Below are positions 47,612-56,949 of a stretch of 64,000 nucleotides of DNA, piece after piece. A program made the translations under genes and the position numbers. Source of the DNA: an uncultured Acidimicrobiaceae bacterium (GTDB lineage: Bacteria > Actinomycetota > Acidimicrobiia > Acidimicrobiales > RAAP-2); assembly GCA_937975915.1 (NCBI GenBank), contig CALJTY010000042.1, positions 186,001 to 250,000 on the forward strand, given 5' to 3'. Below the pieces are notes generated by a model that was given only the letters and a program-made list of their open reading frames with translations, was not told where the DNA came from and made no database searches. Every line of letters begins with the position of its first letter. The stretch's first letter is position 1.

Positions 47612-50600
47612 ATGGCTGAAAGCTTTGTTCACCTCCACAATCACACTGAGTATTCAATGCTCGACGGTGCTGCACGTGTTGAGGAGATGGTGCTTGCCGC
47701 CAAGGCAGATGGTCAGACCGCTATTGGAATAACTGACCACGGAAACCTGTACGGAGTTATTGACTTCTATGAAGCGTGCCGCAAGCACGACATCACGCCG
47801 ATTATTGGCATCGAAGCATATATGGCAGCGAACTCTAGGTTTGATCGCCCACCACGCCGCGGAAAAATTGACGACACTGGCGGAGAAACTGAAGGCGGAC
47901 AAAAGCTCTATCACCACCTCACGTTGCTCTCGACGTCCAATCAGGGCTATCGCAACTTGCGCGAACTTTCATCGCAAGCATTCCTCGAGGGTTACTACTA
48001 CAAGCCACGTCTGGACTGGGACTTGCTCGAGCGTTACAACGAAGGACTCATCGCAACGTCTGGTTGTCTGGGTGGGGTAGTGCTGCAAGCGCTCATGCAA
48101 GACGACTATAAAAAAGGTCTCGAGCTCGCTGGTCGCCTGCAGACAATTTTTGGAAAAGAAAACTTCTTTATTGAAATGCAGGACCACGGTCTGCCTGAGC
48201 AAATTCGCACCAATCCAATGTTGCTCCAAGTTGCTAAAGATTTGAATGCTCCACTGCTCGCAACCAATGACCTTCACTACGTGCACCACTCCGATGCTGC
48301 AATGCACGATGCGTTGCTCTGCATTGGAACTGGATCACTCGTGGCTGACCCGAGCCGTTTTCGCTTCGAAAGTGACCAGCACTACTTAAAGACTGCAGCT
48401 GAGATGCGCTACTTATTCCGAGAAATTCCTGAAGCATGTGACAACACGTTGCTGATTGCTGAACGCTCGAACGTCAAAATTGAGTTCGACAACGATGCGC
48501 TACCGCAGTTTCCAATTCCGTCTGAACTGCAGGGAGCTACGCACAAAGAAGGCGCTAACAAGTATCTGCGCGAGTTAACCCTACAAGGAGCCCGCGAACG
48601 CTACGGAGTAATTACTCCAGAGATTCAAGAGCGCATTGACTATGAACTCGGCGTTGTCGCAGAGATGGGCTTTTCTGACTACTTCCTAGTGGTCTGGGAC
48701 CTCATCCGTCACGCTCGCGAAAAGAACATTCGTGTTGGACCTGGTCGTGGATCTGCTGCAGGGTGTTGCATTGCGTACTGCCTTCGCATTGTGGAACTTG
48801 ACCCGATTAAATACGGACTCATTTTCGAGCGCTTTATGAACCCTGGTCGTAAGCAAATGCCCGACATCGACATGGACTTTGACGAGCGCTACCGCGCAGA
48901 CATGATTCGCTACGCCGCAGAGCGCTACGGGTCAGATCACGTGGCACAGATTGTTACGTTCTCCACCATCAAAGCTCGAGCCGCTGTTCGTGACGCGGCG
49001 CGCGTACTTGGCTACCCGCCAATGCTTGGTGACAAGATCGCAAAATCAATGCCGCCACTCGTCATGGGACAAGACCTTCCACTCGAAGCGTGTTTCACAC
49101 CAATGCCGGGTTACGAGGGCCGCTTCGCAGAAGCGATTGAACTTCGTGAGCTCTACGCCAATGACGCTGAAGTCAAGCACACCGTTGATGTGGCTAAGGG
49201 TTTCGTTGACAAGCGTCGCCAAGACGGCATCCACGCTGCTGCCGTGGTGATTACTAAAGAGCCAGTACTTGAGTACGTGCCAATTCAGCGAAAGTCGAGT
49301 CCTAACGGAACTGACGAAGCACCAATTGTTACGCAGTATGAAGCTACGGCAATTGAAAAACTTGGTCTTTTAAAAATGGACTTCCTGGGACTAAGGAACC
49401 TCGCAATTATTGAGCGAACCCTGGTCCACATCAAGCGTCGCCACGGCATTCTCGTTGACATTGACAATGTTGCGCTCGACGATCCAAAAGTCTTTGAGAT
49501 GTTGAGGAAGGGAAATTCTCTCGGCATCTTCCAGCTCGAGGGTGTCAAGATGCGCCAACTCATGCGCCGTCTCGCTCCAACGAGTTTTGACGACATTGCA
49601 GCGCTCGTGGCGCTGTATCGCCCAGGTCCCTTAAGCGAAAACGTTCACAATGACTACGCCGACCGCAAGAACAAGAAGCAAGAGGTCTCGTACGACCACG
49701 AAGTTCTAGAAGGCATCTTGGGCGAAACCTACGGACTCATGATCTATCAAGAAGACATCATGCGTGTGGCCACAGTTATTGCGGGATTCACAATGTCTGA
49801 AGCGGATGACTTGCGTAAAGCCTGCTCGAAGAAGATCCGCGAAATGATTCAAGCCCAGCGCACGAAGTTTGTGGAGGGTGCTGAGCGTGAAGGCTACGGC
49901 GCTGCGCTTGGTGAATCAATCTTTAACAAAATTGAACCATTCGCTGACTACGCCTTCAACAAATCTCACGCTTATGGCTACGCACTCATTGCGTATCAAA
50001 ACTCATGGCTAAAGGCGAACTACCCAGTTGAATACATGGCAGCACTGTTGACGTCATTTAGTGACGACAAAGACAAGGCGGCTGCGTATTTGAACGAAGC
50101 ACGCCAAATGGGAATCACCGTTGGTGTTCCTGACGTGAATCAGTCTTTTGCTGAGTACGCGCCAAGTCTCACTTCAGAGAACACAATCTTGTTCGGAATG
50201 GCTGCTGTTCGAAACGTGGGCGATGCACTCGTTGACAAAATTGTTAAAGAGCGAGAAGCCAACGGGGAGTTCACCTCGGTCTATGACTTCTGTCGTCGAG
50301 TTGATCCCGCGGTACTAAATCGCCGGTCAATGGAATCACTCATCAAGGCTGGTGCATTTGACGCACTTGAAGTTCGACGCCTTTCCTTCTTCTCAAAGTT
50401 CGAAGAAATCGTTGAAGTAACGCTCAGCCGCCGTAAAGACCTCGCACTCGGAATCTCTACGTTGTTTGCGGCCCTGGAAGAAGGGGGCACCGACGACTGG
50501 GAGGGAACAGAAATTGCACTAAGCGATGTTGAGTGGGACAAGAACGTCAAGCTCGATTTTGAGCGCGAAATGCTTGGAACGTACATTTCAGATCACCCAC

Positions 50601-51166
50601 TCTTTGAAATTGAATCACGACTCCTTACAAAGACGAGCGGAACCCTGCTCTCTATTCGTGAAAATGGCGAAGAACTAATTAGAGCCGGAAGGTATGTGAC
50701 AGTCGGAGGAATTCTTTCGGAAGTCAAAGTGCTTCCAACGAAGTCAGGCCAGCAATACGCGCGCGTAACCATTGAAGACTTGACGGGATCGATGGAAATT
50801 AACTTCTCAACAAAGAAATTTGAAGAGTGTGGCGGGTATCTCGTCAAAGACGCCATTGTCCTAATTGAGGGACGACTCGATGAGCGAGATGAAGAGATTC
50901 GCTTCAGCGCCATGAAGGTTTCAACAATGAAGTTTGAGAATGGAACAGATGAGCTTCGACTTTCGTTTAAGCCTGATGACTTAAACCCTGCCCGTATTGC
51001 CACACTTCGTGAAATTCTTTCTCGCCACCCTGGTCCTTCTGCGGTGATAGTGGAAACCGGTGAGGCTGGAAAGGCCTACAAACTAGGACCGGAGTTCCAG
51101 GTGAACATTGCCAACGTCGTGGGAGATTTAAGGTCCGAATTCGGCCTAAACGTCATAAAGGCATAG
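47612..51166 (+). CDS. dnaE: DNA polymerase III alpha subunit
   Basis: The 1184-residue C-family polymerase has the N-terminal PHP domain (FVHLHNHTEYSMLDGAARVEEM, GITDHGNLYGV). The catalytic core contains PGRGSAAGCCIAYCL and PDIDMDFDERYR (two catalytic Asp), and a third Asp lies in the KMDFLGL segment. Fingers and tandem HhH follow, then an OB domain at about residues 1010-1090 (GGILSEVKVLPTKSGQQYA). No epsilon exonuclease domain is fused. AAAGGA lies 9 nt upstream of the ATG. It is the replicative polymerase DnaE1. Confidence 0.97.
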   Translation: MAESFVHLHNHTEYSMLDGAARVEEMVLAAKADGQTAIGITDHGNLYGVIDFYEACRKHDITPIIGIEAYMAANSRFDRPPRRGKIDDTGGETEGGQKLYHHLTLLSTSNQGYRNLRELSSQAFLEGYYYKPRLDWDLLERYNEGLIATSGCLGGVVLQALMQDDYKKGLELAGRLQTIFGKENFFIEMQDHGLPEQIRTNPMLLQVAKDLNAPLLATNDLHYVHHSDAAMHDALLCIGTGSLVADPSRFRFESDQHYLKTAAEMRYLFREIPEACDNTLLIAERSNVKIEFDNDALPQFPIPSELQGATHKEGANKYLRELTLQGARERYGVITPEIQERIDYELGVVAEMGFSDYFLVVWDLIRHAREKNIRVGPGRGSAAGCCIAYCLRIVELDPIKYGLIFERFMNPGRKQMPDIDMDFDERYRADMIRYAAERYGSDHVAQIVTFSTIKARAAVRDAARVLGYPPMLGDKIAKSMPPLVMGQDLPLEACFTPMPGYEGRFAEAIELRELYANDAEVKHTVDVAKGFVDKRRQDGIHAAAVVITKEPVLEYVPIQRKSSPNGTDEAPIVTQYEATAIEKLGLLKMDFLGLRNLAIIERTLVHIKRRHGILVDIDNVALDDPKVFEMLRKGNSLGIFQLEGVKMRQLMRRLAPTSFDDIAALVALYRPGPLSENVHNDYADRKNKKQEVSYDHEVLEGILGETYGLMIYQEDIMRVATVIAGFTMSEADDLRKACSKKIREMIQAQRTKFVEGAEREGYGAALGESIFNKIEPFADYAFNKSHAYGYALIAYQNSWLKANYPVEYMAALLTSFSDDKDKAAAYLNEARQMGITVGVPDVNQSFAEYAPSLTSENTILFGMAAVRNVGDALVDKIVKEREANGEFTSVYDFCRRVDPAVLNRRSMESLIKAGAFDALEVRRLSFFSKFEEIVEVTLSRRKDLALGISTLFAALEEGGTDDWEGTEIALSDVEWDKNVKLDFEREMLGTYISDHPLFEIESRLLTKTSGTLLSIRENGEELIRAGRYVTVGGILSEVKVLPTKSGQQYARVTIEDLTGSMEINFSTKKFEECGGYLVKDAIVLIEGRLDERDEEIRFSAMKVSTMKFENGTDELRLSFKPDDLNPARIATLREILSRHPGPSAVIVETGEAGKAYKLGPEFQVNIANVVGDLRSEFGLNVIKA

Positions 51167-51207
51167 GCCAAATATGGGGGGTCTGGAACAGTCGTAGAAT
51201 GTTCCCT

Positions 51208-51879
51208 ATGTCAATGACCGTTACTACGAAGGACACCACCGCCCTCTCAGATGCAGAACTTGCTGAGATGGCCGATCTATGCGTAGATCGTGAGCCGAAT
51301 TTCGACATTGGATACCTATCCAAGGAGAAGGAAAACTGGGTCCTCGTCACACAGTGTCGTGAAGGCAACAAGCTTCGTGGTTATTCCTTCTGCACACTTG
51401 AGCGCATTGGTGGAACCCCATCGCTTCTAATTGGACTTCTTCTTGTTGACCGCAACGCCAAGTCAGACCAGACACTAAAAACTATTTTGCATGACCAGTT
51501 CCGTCGCGCTCTTCTCGCATTCCCTGACGAAGATGTCCTTCTCGGTTCACGTCTCACATCACCTGACGGATTCCGAGCATTTGCTGGACTTGAAGACGTT
51601 GTGCCACGCCTTGGTTACAAGCCAACCGGTGAAGACCGCGCCTGGGGGCGTCGCCTCGCAAAGCGCTTTGGTTCAGAGAAGTCAATTGATGACAAGACGT
51701 TTGTCATGACTGTGACTCCAGGACCAGTTGGTGGACTTGACTACACAACTTCAAAGGGACCAATCCCTGAGGGTGCTGAAACTTTCTTCAAGGGTGTAAA
51801 GCCTGCGAAGGGTCAACGGGTAGTTGTCTTCGGCTGGGCAATGGCCGAAGCGCTTTCTTCAGGCAAGCTGCCTAAATAA
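51208..51879 (+). CDS. Conserved protein of unknown function (223 residues)
   Basis: The protein starts SMTVTTKDTTALSDAELAEMADLC and contains NWVLVTQCREGNKLRGYSF, a strand-rich middle with GTPSLLIGLLLVD, and a C-terminal basic part (LAKRFGSEKS, KPAKGQRVVVFGWAMAEAL). The middle is reminiscent of a GNAT acetyltransferase beta-sheet, but I see no acetyl-CoA loop. The ATG at 51208 is 7 nt after TAGAAT (51195-51200); another ATG three codons earlier overlaps that element. It converges with the next gene, 4 bp between the stops. Confidence 0.75.
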   Translation: MSMTVTTKDTTALSDAELAEMADLCVDREPNFDIGYLSKEKENWVLVTQCREGNKLRGYSFCTLERIGGTPSLLIGLLLVDRNAKSDQTLKTILHDQFRRALLAFPDEDVLLGSRLTSPDGFRAFAGLEDVVPRLGYKPTGEDRAWGRRLAKRFGSEKSIDDKTFVMTVTPGPVGGLDYTTSKGPIPEGAETFFKGVKPAKGQRVVVFGWAMAEALSSGKLPK

Positions 51880-51883
51880 GCAA

Positions 51884-52603
51884 CTAGTTGCGCGGCAGTA
51901 ATCCGGTGCAACTCTTGTAACAGTGTCCCTCTACGGGAGCTGACAACGTCGTAAGCACGTACGTTGGTTTAAATCCAAGCGCGGTGGCGAGAGCTTTTCC
52001 AGCGAGTGATGTTTCTCTCGTGGTTTCCATTGTTCTAATGGCGTGCGCATCTTCGCAAAGAAGCCACACATCGTCTCCGGCCCATCCGAATCTGACCCAC
52101 GTTGATCCATCGTCAGTTCGGCGCAACAACTGTGGTCCACGGTCTGCGGCAATTAATGCAACACTCGGACGCTCTCCACGAAATTCCCAGTACGGAGCAG
52201 ACGGTCCGCGAAAGCCAAACAGGGGACCATCAGCGGGACTAGCGAGTTTGTCTAACCACTTCTTAACGCGTCGACCCTTATAAGAACCAAGACGACGGGG
52301 AAGTCCACTCAGCGTTACTGACTCAGGTTGTGCCAAGTCATTTCGCTCAATGTCATCACTGAGATCACCTTCAACAACGTCAAACATCGCGAGGTCTGTC
52401 TCGTAACCCTTGGGCCAGGGAATACGCCATCGCATAATTGACTGCGAGGTGAGATCGACAACTGTGGTGGTCTCATTAGTTGATCCAAGCACTAATCCAA
52501 AGACTTTTGATCCAGGCGAAAGATTGACTTCAGCACGATGTGGCGTTTTTTCTACAAGGTTTTTAATGGCCTTAGAAGCGGGGTCTCTGTTAAGGAGCTT
52601 CAC
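51884..52603 (-). CDS. Conserved protein of unknown function (239 residues)
   Basis: The protein contains EVNLSPGSKVFGLVLGSTNETTTVVDL, RLGSYKGRRVKKWLDKL, PSAPYWEFRGERPSVALIAADRGPQLLRR and VRFGWAGDDVWLLCEDAHAIRT. It looks like a soluble mostly beta protein with no signal peptide. The GTG start at 52603 overlaps the stop of the YyaL gene (GTGA), so the two are cotranslated. I do not recognise the family. Confidence 0.75.
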   Translation of the reverse strand: MKLLNRDPASKAIKNLVEKTPHRAEVNLSPGSKVFGLVLGSTNETTTVVDLTSQSIMRWRIPWPKGYETDLAMFDVVEGDLSDDIERNDLAQPESVTLSGLPRRLGSYKGRRVKKWLDKLASPADGPLFGFRGPSAPYWEFRGERPSVALIAADRGPQLLRRTDDGSTWVRFGWAGDDVWLLCEDAHAIRTMETTRETSLAGKALATALGFKPTYVLTTLSAPVEGHCYKSCTGLLPRN

Positions 52604-54585
52604 AGTGCTCCAGCTTCACGCAGTTGCTTAGAAAGTTCATCAATAGAGCTCACCGGAAGTTGGCACACACCAGCTCGACAGACGTACGCCATGCCTGCAC
52701 TTCTGCCACTGAGCAGTGGAGACGAGCCGTTTCCGGTGATGAGGACGCTTCGAACCATGGGTAATGATCGTACGTGCTCGGAGAGCTCGTTTGGTGCCCC
52801 AGGGATAACTACTTCAACACCACTAAGCGCGTAGCCAGCGGCGTTCACTAAATCAGGAACAGAACCAGGGTGAGTTGCCACAAGCGAACTCGCTAGTTCA
52901 ACGAGTCGCTGGCTAATGCTGAGCAGATTGTTGTCGCCAAGGCAGAGTGCGAGGCGAGCAAGAGCGCGACAAGCAACTGCGTGACTTGAAGGCGTTGCCC
53001 CATCAAAGATTTCCTTTGGACGAGAGGGGAGGTCTTGCACGTGGTTGCTCTGGGTAAAGAAACCCTGTCCGACATTTGGGTTTTTAGTGTTCGGAACTTC
53101 ACCGTCCCAGTGGTGCTCCACCAGATACACAGCGAGTTCGCTGGCGAGAGAGGTCCACGCATCATCACCAGTGCATTCAAACGCGTCGATGTAGGCGTCG
53201 AGCAACCAGGCAAGGTCACTCGCAGTGGCGTGCGCTTGCAAGTTTTCTGTTCGCCACCACGTCTTGTTAGAGAAGTGTGAAGTTTGTAGCGAAGAAAGTA
53301 GCGCAGTACCTTCTGCGATGAGCGCTGCGTCATCGCTCCTAAGACACGCAGATGCGAACATGGCATTCCATTCCAAAATGACTTTTTCATCTCGGCCTGG
53401 CTGGATTCGTGAAGAGCGAACGCGTCGCAGTGCATCAAGCGCTTGGCTAAGTTCCTCTGGCTCGACAAATGGTTCGCCACTTGCAAGTCGCGGGATTGAC
53501 TTACCTTCAAATAATCCAGGATCGCTAATTCGATAGCGCTGAGTGATTCGCTTGGCTAACGCTTCGCTTCCTAGAGCATCCGTTACTTCGCCTGGAGTCC
53601 AGGTCACGTGCGAGCCCTCTTCGCCACCGGCATCTGCGTCGAGTGATGAGGCGAATCCTTTTTCGATTCGTAAATCGTTCAGCACAAAGGAAATAGTGTC
53701 AATCGCTACAGCGCGCCATTCGCTCGCTGGTTCGTGCTTGGCTGCTTGGAAATATGCTCTCGCGAGCAGTCCTTGGTCACAGAGCATCTTTTCGAAGTGA
53801 GGAACATGCCATTCGGCGTCGACGCTGTAGCGAGCAAATCCGCCACGGAGATGGTCGTACATGCCCTCTCTCGACATGGCGTTCAGGGTCGTAGCGATGA
53901 CTTCTTTAGTTTCGAGGTCATTGAATTCGAGGAGAGCTTCGACGTAGGAGGGGCGAGGGAACTTAGGAGCTCCACCAAATCCGCCGAGAGGATCGGAATT
54001 CTTGACAAGCTCATCGCGGAGTTTCTGGCGGACAACTTTTAGATCAACTACCGCGTCATGAACTTTCAAGTGATCAACAAATGCAATTTCGCGCTCAAGA
54101 GCTTCAGAAAGTTTGTGAGCCTGTTCTTCCACCACCGCACGCTGTGATGCCCAGGCTTCACTCAGCGCAGTAAGGAGTCTCGGAAATCCCACTTGTCCAT
54201 GTCGGTCAGTTGGTGGGTAGTAGGTGCCGGCGAGAAAGGGTTTGCCGTCAGGAAGCAAGAACACCGACATTGGCCAACCGCCGTGGCCAGAGACGAGTTG
54301 TGTGGCTGCCATGTAAAAAGCGTCAACGTCGGGGCGTTCTTCTCGGTCAACTTTTATGGGAATGAATGACTCATTGATCTGCTGGGCGATTGCGTCATCT
54401 TCAAATGATTCGTGTGCCATGACGTGACACCAGTGACACGCGGCGTATCCAATGGAAAGAAAGATTGGCTTGTCGAGCCTCTTTGCTTCTTCGAGCGCTT
54501 CAGGGCCCCAGGGCCACCAGTCCACGGGATTTTCTGCGTGCTGGTGCAAGTATGCGCTGGAAGCGCCCTGGAGTCGATTTGTCAC
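52600..54585 (-). CDS. Thioredoxin-domain protein of the YyaL/SPATA20 (DUF255) family
   Basis: The 661-residue protein begins NRLQGASSAYLHQHAENPVDW, then KPIFLSIGYAACHWCHVMAHESF with the CHWC redox-like motif (about residues 50-53) and GHGGWPMSVFLLPDGKPF. This is the N-terminal thioredoxin-like domain. An (alpha/alpha)6-barrel-like part resembling glycoside hydrolases/epimerases follows (LDADAGGEEG, WNAMFASACL). The cellular role is unknown. The GTG at 54585 is 6 nt after TACGCT on the minus strand (54592-54597), divergent from the SDR gene. Confidence 0.92.
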   Translation of the reverse strand: MTNRLQGASSAYLHQHAENPVDWWPWGPEALEEAKRLDKPIFLSIGYAACHWCHVMAHESFEDDAIAQQINESFIPIKVDREERPDVDAFYMAATQLVSGHGGWPMSVFLLPDGKPFLAGTYYPPTDRHGQVGFPRLLTALSEAWASQRAVVEEQAHKLSEALEREIAFVDHLKVHDAVVDLKVVRQKLRDELVKNSDPLGGFGGAPKFPRPSYVEALLEFNDLETKEVIATTLNAMSREGMYDHLRGGFARYSVDAEWHVPHFEKMLCDQGLLARAYFQAAKHEPASEWRAVAIDTISFVLNDLRIEKGFASSLDADAGGEEGSHVTWTPGEVTDALGSEALAKRITQRYRISDPGLFEGKSIPRLASGEPFVEPEELSQALDALRRVRSSRIQPGRDEKVILEWNAMFASACLRSDDAALIAEGTALLSSLQTSHFSNKTWWRTENLQAHATASDLAWLLDAYIDAFECTGDDAWTSLASELAVYLVEHHWDGEVPNTKNPNVGQGFFTQSNHVQDLPSRPKEIFDGATPSSHAVACRALARLALCLGDNNLLSISQRLVELASSLVATHPGSVPDLVNAAGYALSGVEVVIPGAPNELSEHVRSLPMVRSVLITGNGSSPLLSGRSAGMAYVCRAGVCQLPVSSIDELSKQLREAGAL

Positions 54586-54591
54586 ATCCTC

Positions 54592-54613
54592 AGCGTAGTG
54601 AGTGGCCTAATCT
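54592..54613. promoter_or_regulatory. Back-to-back leaderless -10 elements
   Basis: The minus strand has TACGCT (54592-54597), 6 nt from the GTG of the YyaL gene. The plus strand has TAATCT (54608-54613), 7 nt from the ATG of the SDR gene. Only 35 bp separate the two coding regions. Confidence 0.55.
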
Positions 54614-54620
54614 TTCACTT

Positions 54621-55397
54621 ATGAGTACAAATCTAAATGGAAAAGTCGCACTAATTACTGGCGCCAGTAGAGGAATTGGCCTTGCCATTGCTCATGCGCT
54701 CCATGACAATGGTGCCAAGGTTGTTATCTCTTCTAGAAAAGAGGAAAACCTCAACGAGGCACTCGCGACCTTCGGCGACCACGAAAACGTAGTGGCGGTT
54801 GTGGCGCACGTGGGATCAAGAAGTGACGCGGACCGAGTTGTTAGTGACACGATTGCCAAGTTCGGATCTCTCGACATTCTGGTGAACAATGCAGCAACGA
54901 ATCCATACTTCGGGCCGCTGGTGGACATCAGTGATTCTCAGATGCAAAAAACTGTGGAAGTGAATCAGATGTCAATTGTTACGCACACTGCTGCGGCGTG
55001 GCATCAATGGATGAAGGACCACGGGGGAGTCGTTCTAAACATCGCTTCCATTGGTGGGCTCATGCCAGAACCTGGCATTGGTTGGTACAACGTTTCAAAG
55101 GCTGCTGTCATTCACCTAACCAAGCAGTTCTCATGGGAACTGGCACCTAATGTTCGCGTTAATGCAATTGCTCCGGGACTGGTGCGCACCGAGCTAGCCC
55201 GTGAACTTTGGGAAAAGAATGAAGAGAAGGTTGTTCGCCACATCCCACTGAAGCGTCTCGGTGAGCCAGATGACATTGCTTCGGTTGCGCTCGCACTTGT
55301 CAGTGACACAACGTCGTGGGTAACGGGGCAAACAATCACTGTCGATGGCGGTACGACGACGCAGCCAACAGGTGGCGTAGTTAATTCAGGTAAGTAA
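54621..55397 (+). CDS. Short-chain dehydrogenase/reductase
   Basis: The 258-residue classical SDR has cofactor motif TGASRGIGLAIA (TGxxxGxG), NNAATNPYF, an active site with Ser in LNIASIGG and YNVSK (Tyr-x3-Lys), and the C-terminal WVTGQTITVDGGTT. NADP preference is suggested by SSRKEEN after strand 2. The substrate is unknown; FabG-like reductases are close relatives. The ATG at 54621 is 7 nt after TAATCT. Its last 17 bp overlap the convergent menE. Confidence 0.92.
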   Translation: MSTNLNGKVALITGASRGIGLAIAHALHDNGAKVVISSRKEENLNEALATFGDHENVVAVVAHVGSRSDADRVVSDTIAKFGSLDILVNNAATNPYFGPLVDISDSQMQKTVEVNQMSIVTHTAAAWHQWMKDHGGVVLNIASIGGLMPEPGIGWYNVSKAAVIHLTKQFSWELAPNVRVNAIAPGLVRTELARELWEKNEEKVVRHIPLKRLGEPDDIASVALALVSDTTSWVTGQTITVDGGTTTQPTGGVVNSGK

Positions 55398-56490
55398 GTT
55401 CGCTTCGACGAATCTTGCCATTGCTGGTTCGTGGAATCGCAGCAACGTAACGAATCTCTTTGGGCTTAGCCCAAGGGCCAATTCGTTCACTTGCAATGCT
55501 GGTAATTGCGTCATCAATTTTCTGACCGTTCGAAACAACGAGCGCCACAACTCGCTGTCCCCATTCAGGGTCCTCAACACCAGTGACCGCTACATCGTTA
55601 ATAGCGTCGAGTGACATGAGCACCGCTTCAAGGTCTTCAGGCCAAAGCTTTTCGCCACCCGTATTTATGACAAAGCCAATGCGGCCTTGAATGGAAAGCT
55701 TCCCATCGTTTATTTCACCAGCGTCTCCCGTTGGAAACCAATCGGTAGCTCCGTCGGGTCCGCTAACGCTTGGTCGTGGGGCGTCGCGATACGAGGAGAA
55801 CAACGTAGGTGTTTTTACAATGACTTCACCATCAAGTACTGAGAGCTGCACTTCAGGAAGTGCGAAGCCGTCATAGACAATTCCTGAACCGGTTTCAGTC
55901 ATTCCCCATGTTGTTACAACATTGCTCGGGACTCCCGCTGGTGGGCGAGCACCACCTAGCAAGACTGTTTGGTACCCGCTTAGATCGTGGCGAGCAAGTT
56001 GCGTTCTAACCACCGCAATGTGTGTTGCACCCTTAGAAACACCAGCTGATAAGTCATCAACATCTCCCCAGACAAGCGTGGCATCGCTCAACAGTGCTCG
56101 AAGTAGAACCGCGAGCCCACCAATGTGATTGGCCGGCAAACACGGATACCAAACTGGTGGCTCAACACCACGCAACGTTGCTTGCGTGATGCGAGCACTC
56201 GCACGAAGCGCATCCCACGTGTGCAGCGCAGCCTTTGGTGTTCCACTCGAACCTGAGGTGAGCATTACGAGTCCGGTGCCGTCTTCAACCGATCGTCCCG
56301 AAGCAATTACTTGCATTCCGTCGCTCGTGAGAACAGATGTTGCACCCAGGAGCGCAAGATCTTCTTCACGTCTGCGTGGCGAAAGGCGTTGATCTAGAAC
56401 GCAAAATGCTTGTTCTTTGCTGAGACAGTCAAGGAGAGCGCGAGCTAGGGCTTTGCCGAGAGGAAGGTCAATGGCTAACAAACTTTGCAC
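55381..56490 (-). CDS. menE: o-Succinylbenzoate--CoA ligase MenE
   Basis: The 369-residue ANL enzyme has P-loop LTSGSSGTPKAALHTW, PANHIGGLAVLLRALL, TTWGMTETGSG, FPTGDAGEINDGKL and the C-terminal Lys in RTSNGKIRRSEL. It is short, as actinobacterial MenE proteins are, and menB and menA lie nearby, so it should activate o-succinylbenzoate in menaquinone synthesis. The GTG at 56490 is chosen because TAAGGT (56497-56502, minus strand) is 6 nt upstream. A TTG two codons earlier also exists. Confidence 0.85.
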   Translation of the reverse strand: MQSLLAIDLPLGKALARALLDCLSKEQAFCVLDQRLSPRRREEDLALLGATSVLTSDGMQVIASGRSVEDGTGLVMLTSGSSGTPKAALHTWDALRASARITQATLRGVEPPVWYPCLPANHIGGLAVLLRALLSDATLVWGDVDDLSAGVSKGATHIAVVRTQLARHDLSGYQTVLLGGARPPAGVPSNVVTTWGMTETGSGIVYDGFALPEVQLSVLDGEVIVKTPTLFSSYRDAPRPSVSGPDGATDWFPTGDAGEINDGKLSIQGRIGFVINTGGEKLWPEDLEAVLMSLDAINDVAVTGVEDPEWGQRVVALVVSNGQKIDDAITSIASERIGPWAKPKEIRYVAAIPRTSNGKIRRSELTYLN

Positions 56491-56542
56491 GCACAAACCT
56501 TACGGGTTCTGAGACTAAGTTATGAACGTCCAAGGGGGATGT

Positions 56543-56947
56543 GTGGCATCGATTCGACAACATATACGCATTGCGGCAGATCCTGACACGGTTTGGGACA
56601 TCATCAAAGTCCCTGAGTCGCAACCTGACTGGTTCCCCGGCATCATCAAGGCAACCTATGACCCAGAAACACGAATTCGCGTCATCACTGTTTCAATGGG
56701 CGTGGACATGCCTGAAGAAATTCTGACAGTTGACCCGACGCTTCGCAGGTTTGCTTACAAGATCACAGCGCCACTGTACAAATTTCACTACGGGATCATT
56801 GATGTGATTGAAATCGCACCGAATGACACATTGTGCATATATTCAACAACCGCAGAGCCAGAAGTGCTCGCACTTCTCATTGGTGCTGGAACAATGGGAG
56901 CACTAGAGAAAATTAAAGAAATCGCAGAGCAGAAAGTGAAGAAGTAA
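56543..56947 (+). CDS. SRPBCC (START/polyketide-cyclase-like) protein
   Basis: The 134-residue protein starts ASIRQHIRIAADPDTVWDII, the usual SRPBCC opening, with WFPGIIKATYDPETRIRVI and a long C-terminal helix (GALEKIKEIAEQKVKK). The helix-grip fold makes a hydrophobic pocket for lipids or ring compounds; the ligand is unknown. The GTG at 56543 is preferred because AAGGGGG (56532-56538) precedes it. An ATG at 56522 would lie directly on the TAAGTT element. The sulfatase starts 2 bp after its stop. Confidence 0.8.
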   Translation: MASIRQHIRIAADPDTVWDIIKVPESQPDWFPGIIKATYDPETRIRVITVSMGVDMPEEILTVDPTLRRFAYKITAPLYKFHYGIIDVIEIAPNDTLCIYSTTAEPEVLALLIGAGTMGALEKIKEIAEQKVKK

Positions 56948-56949
56948 TC

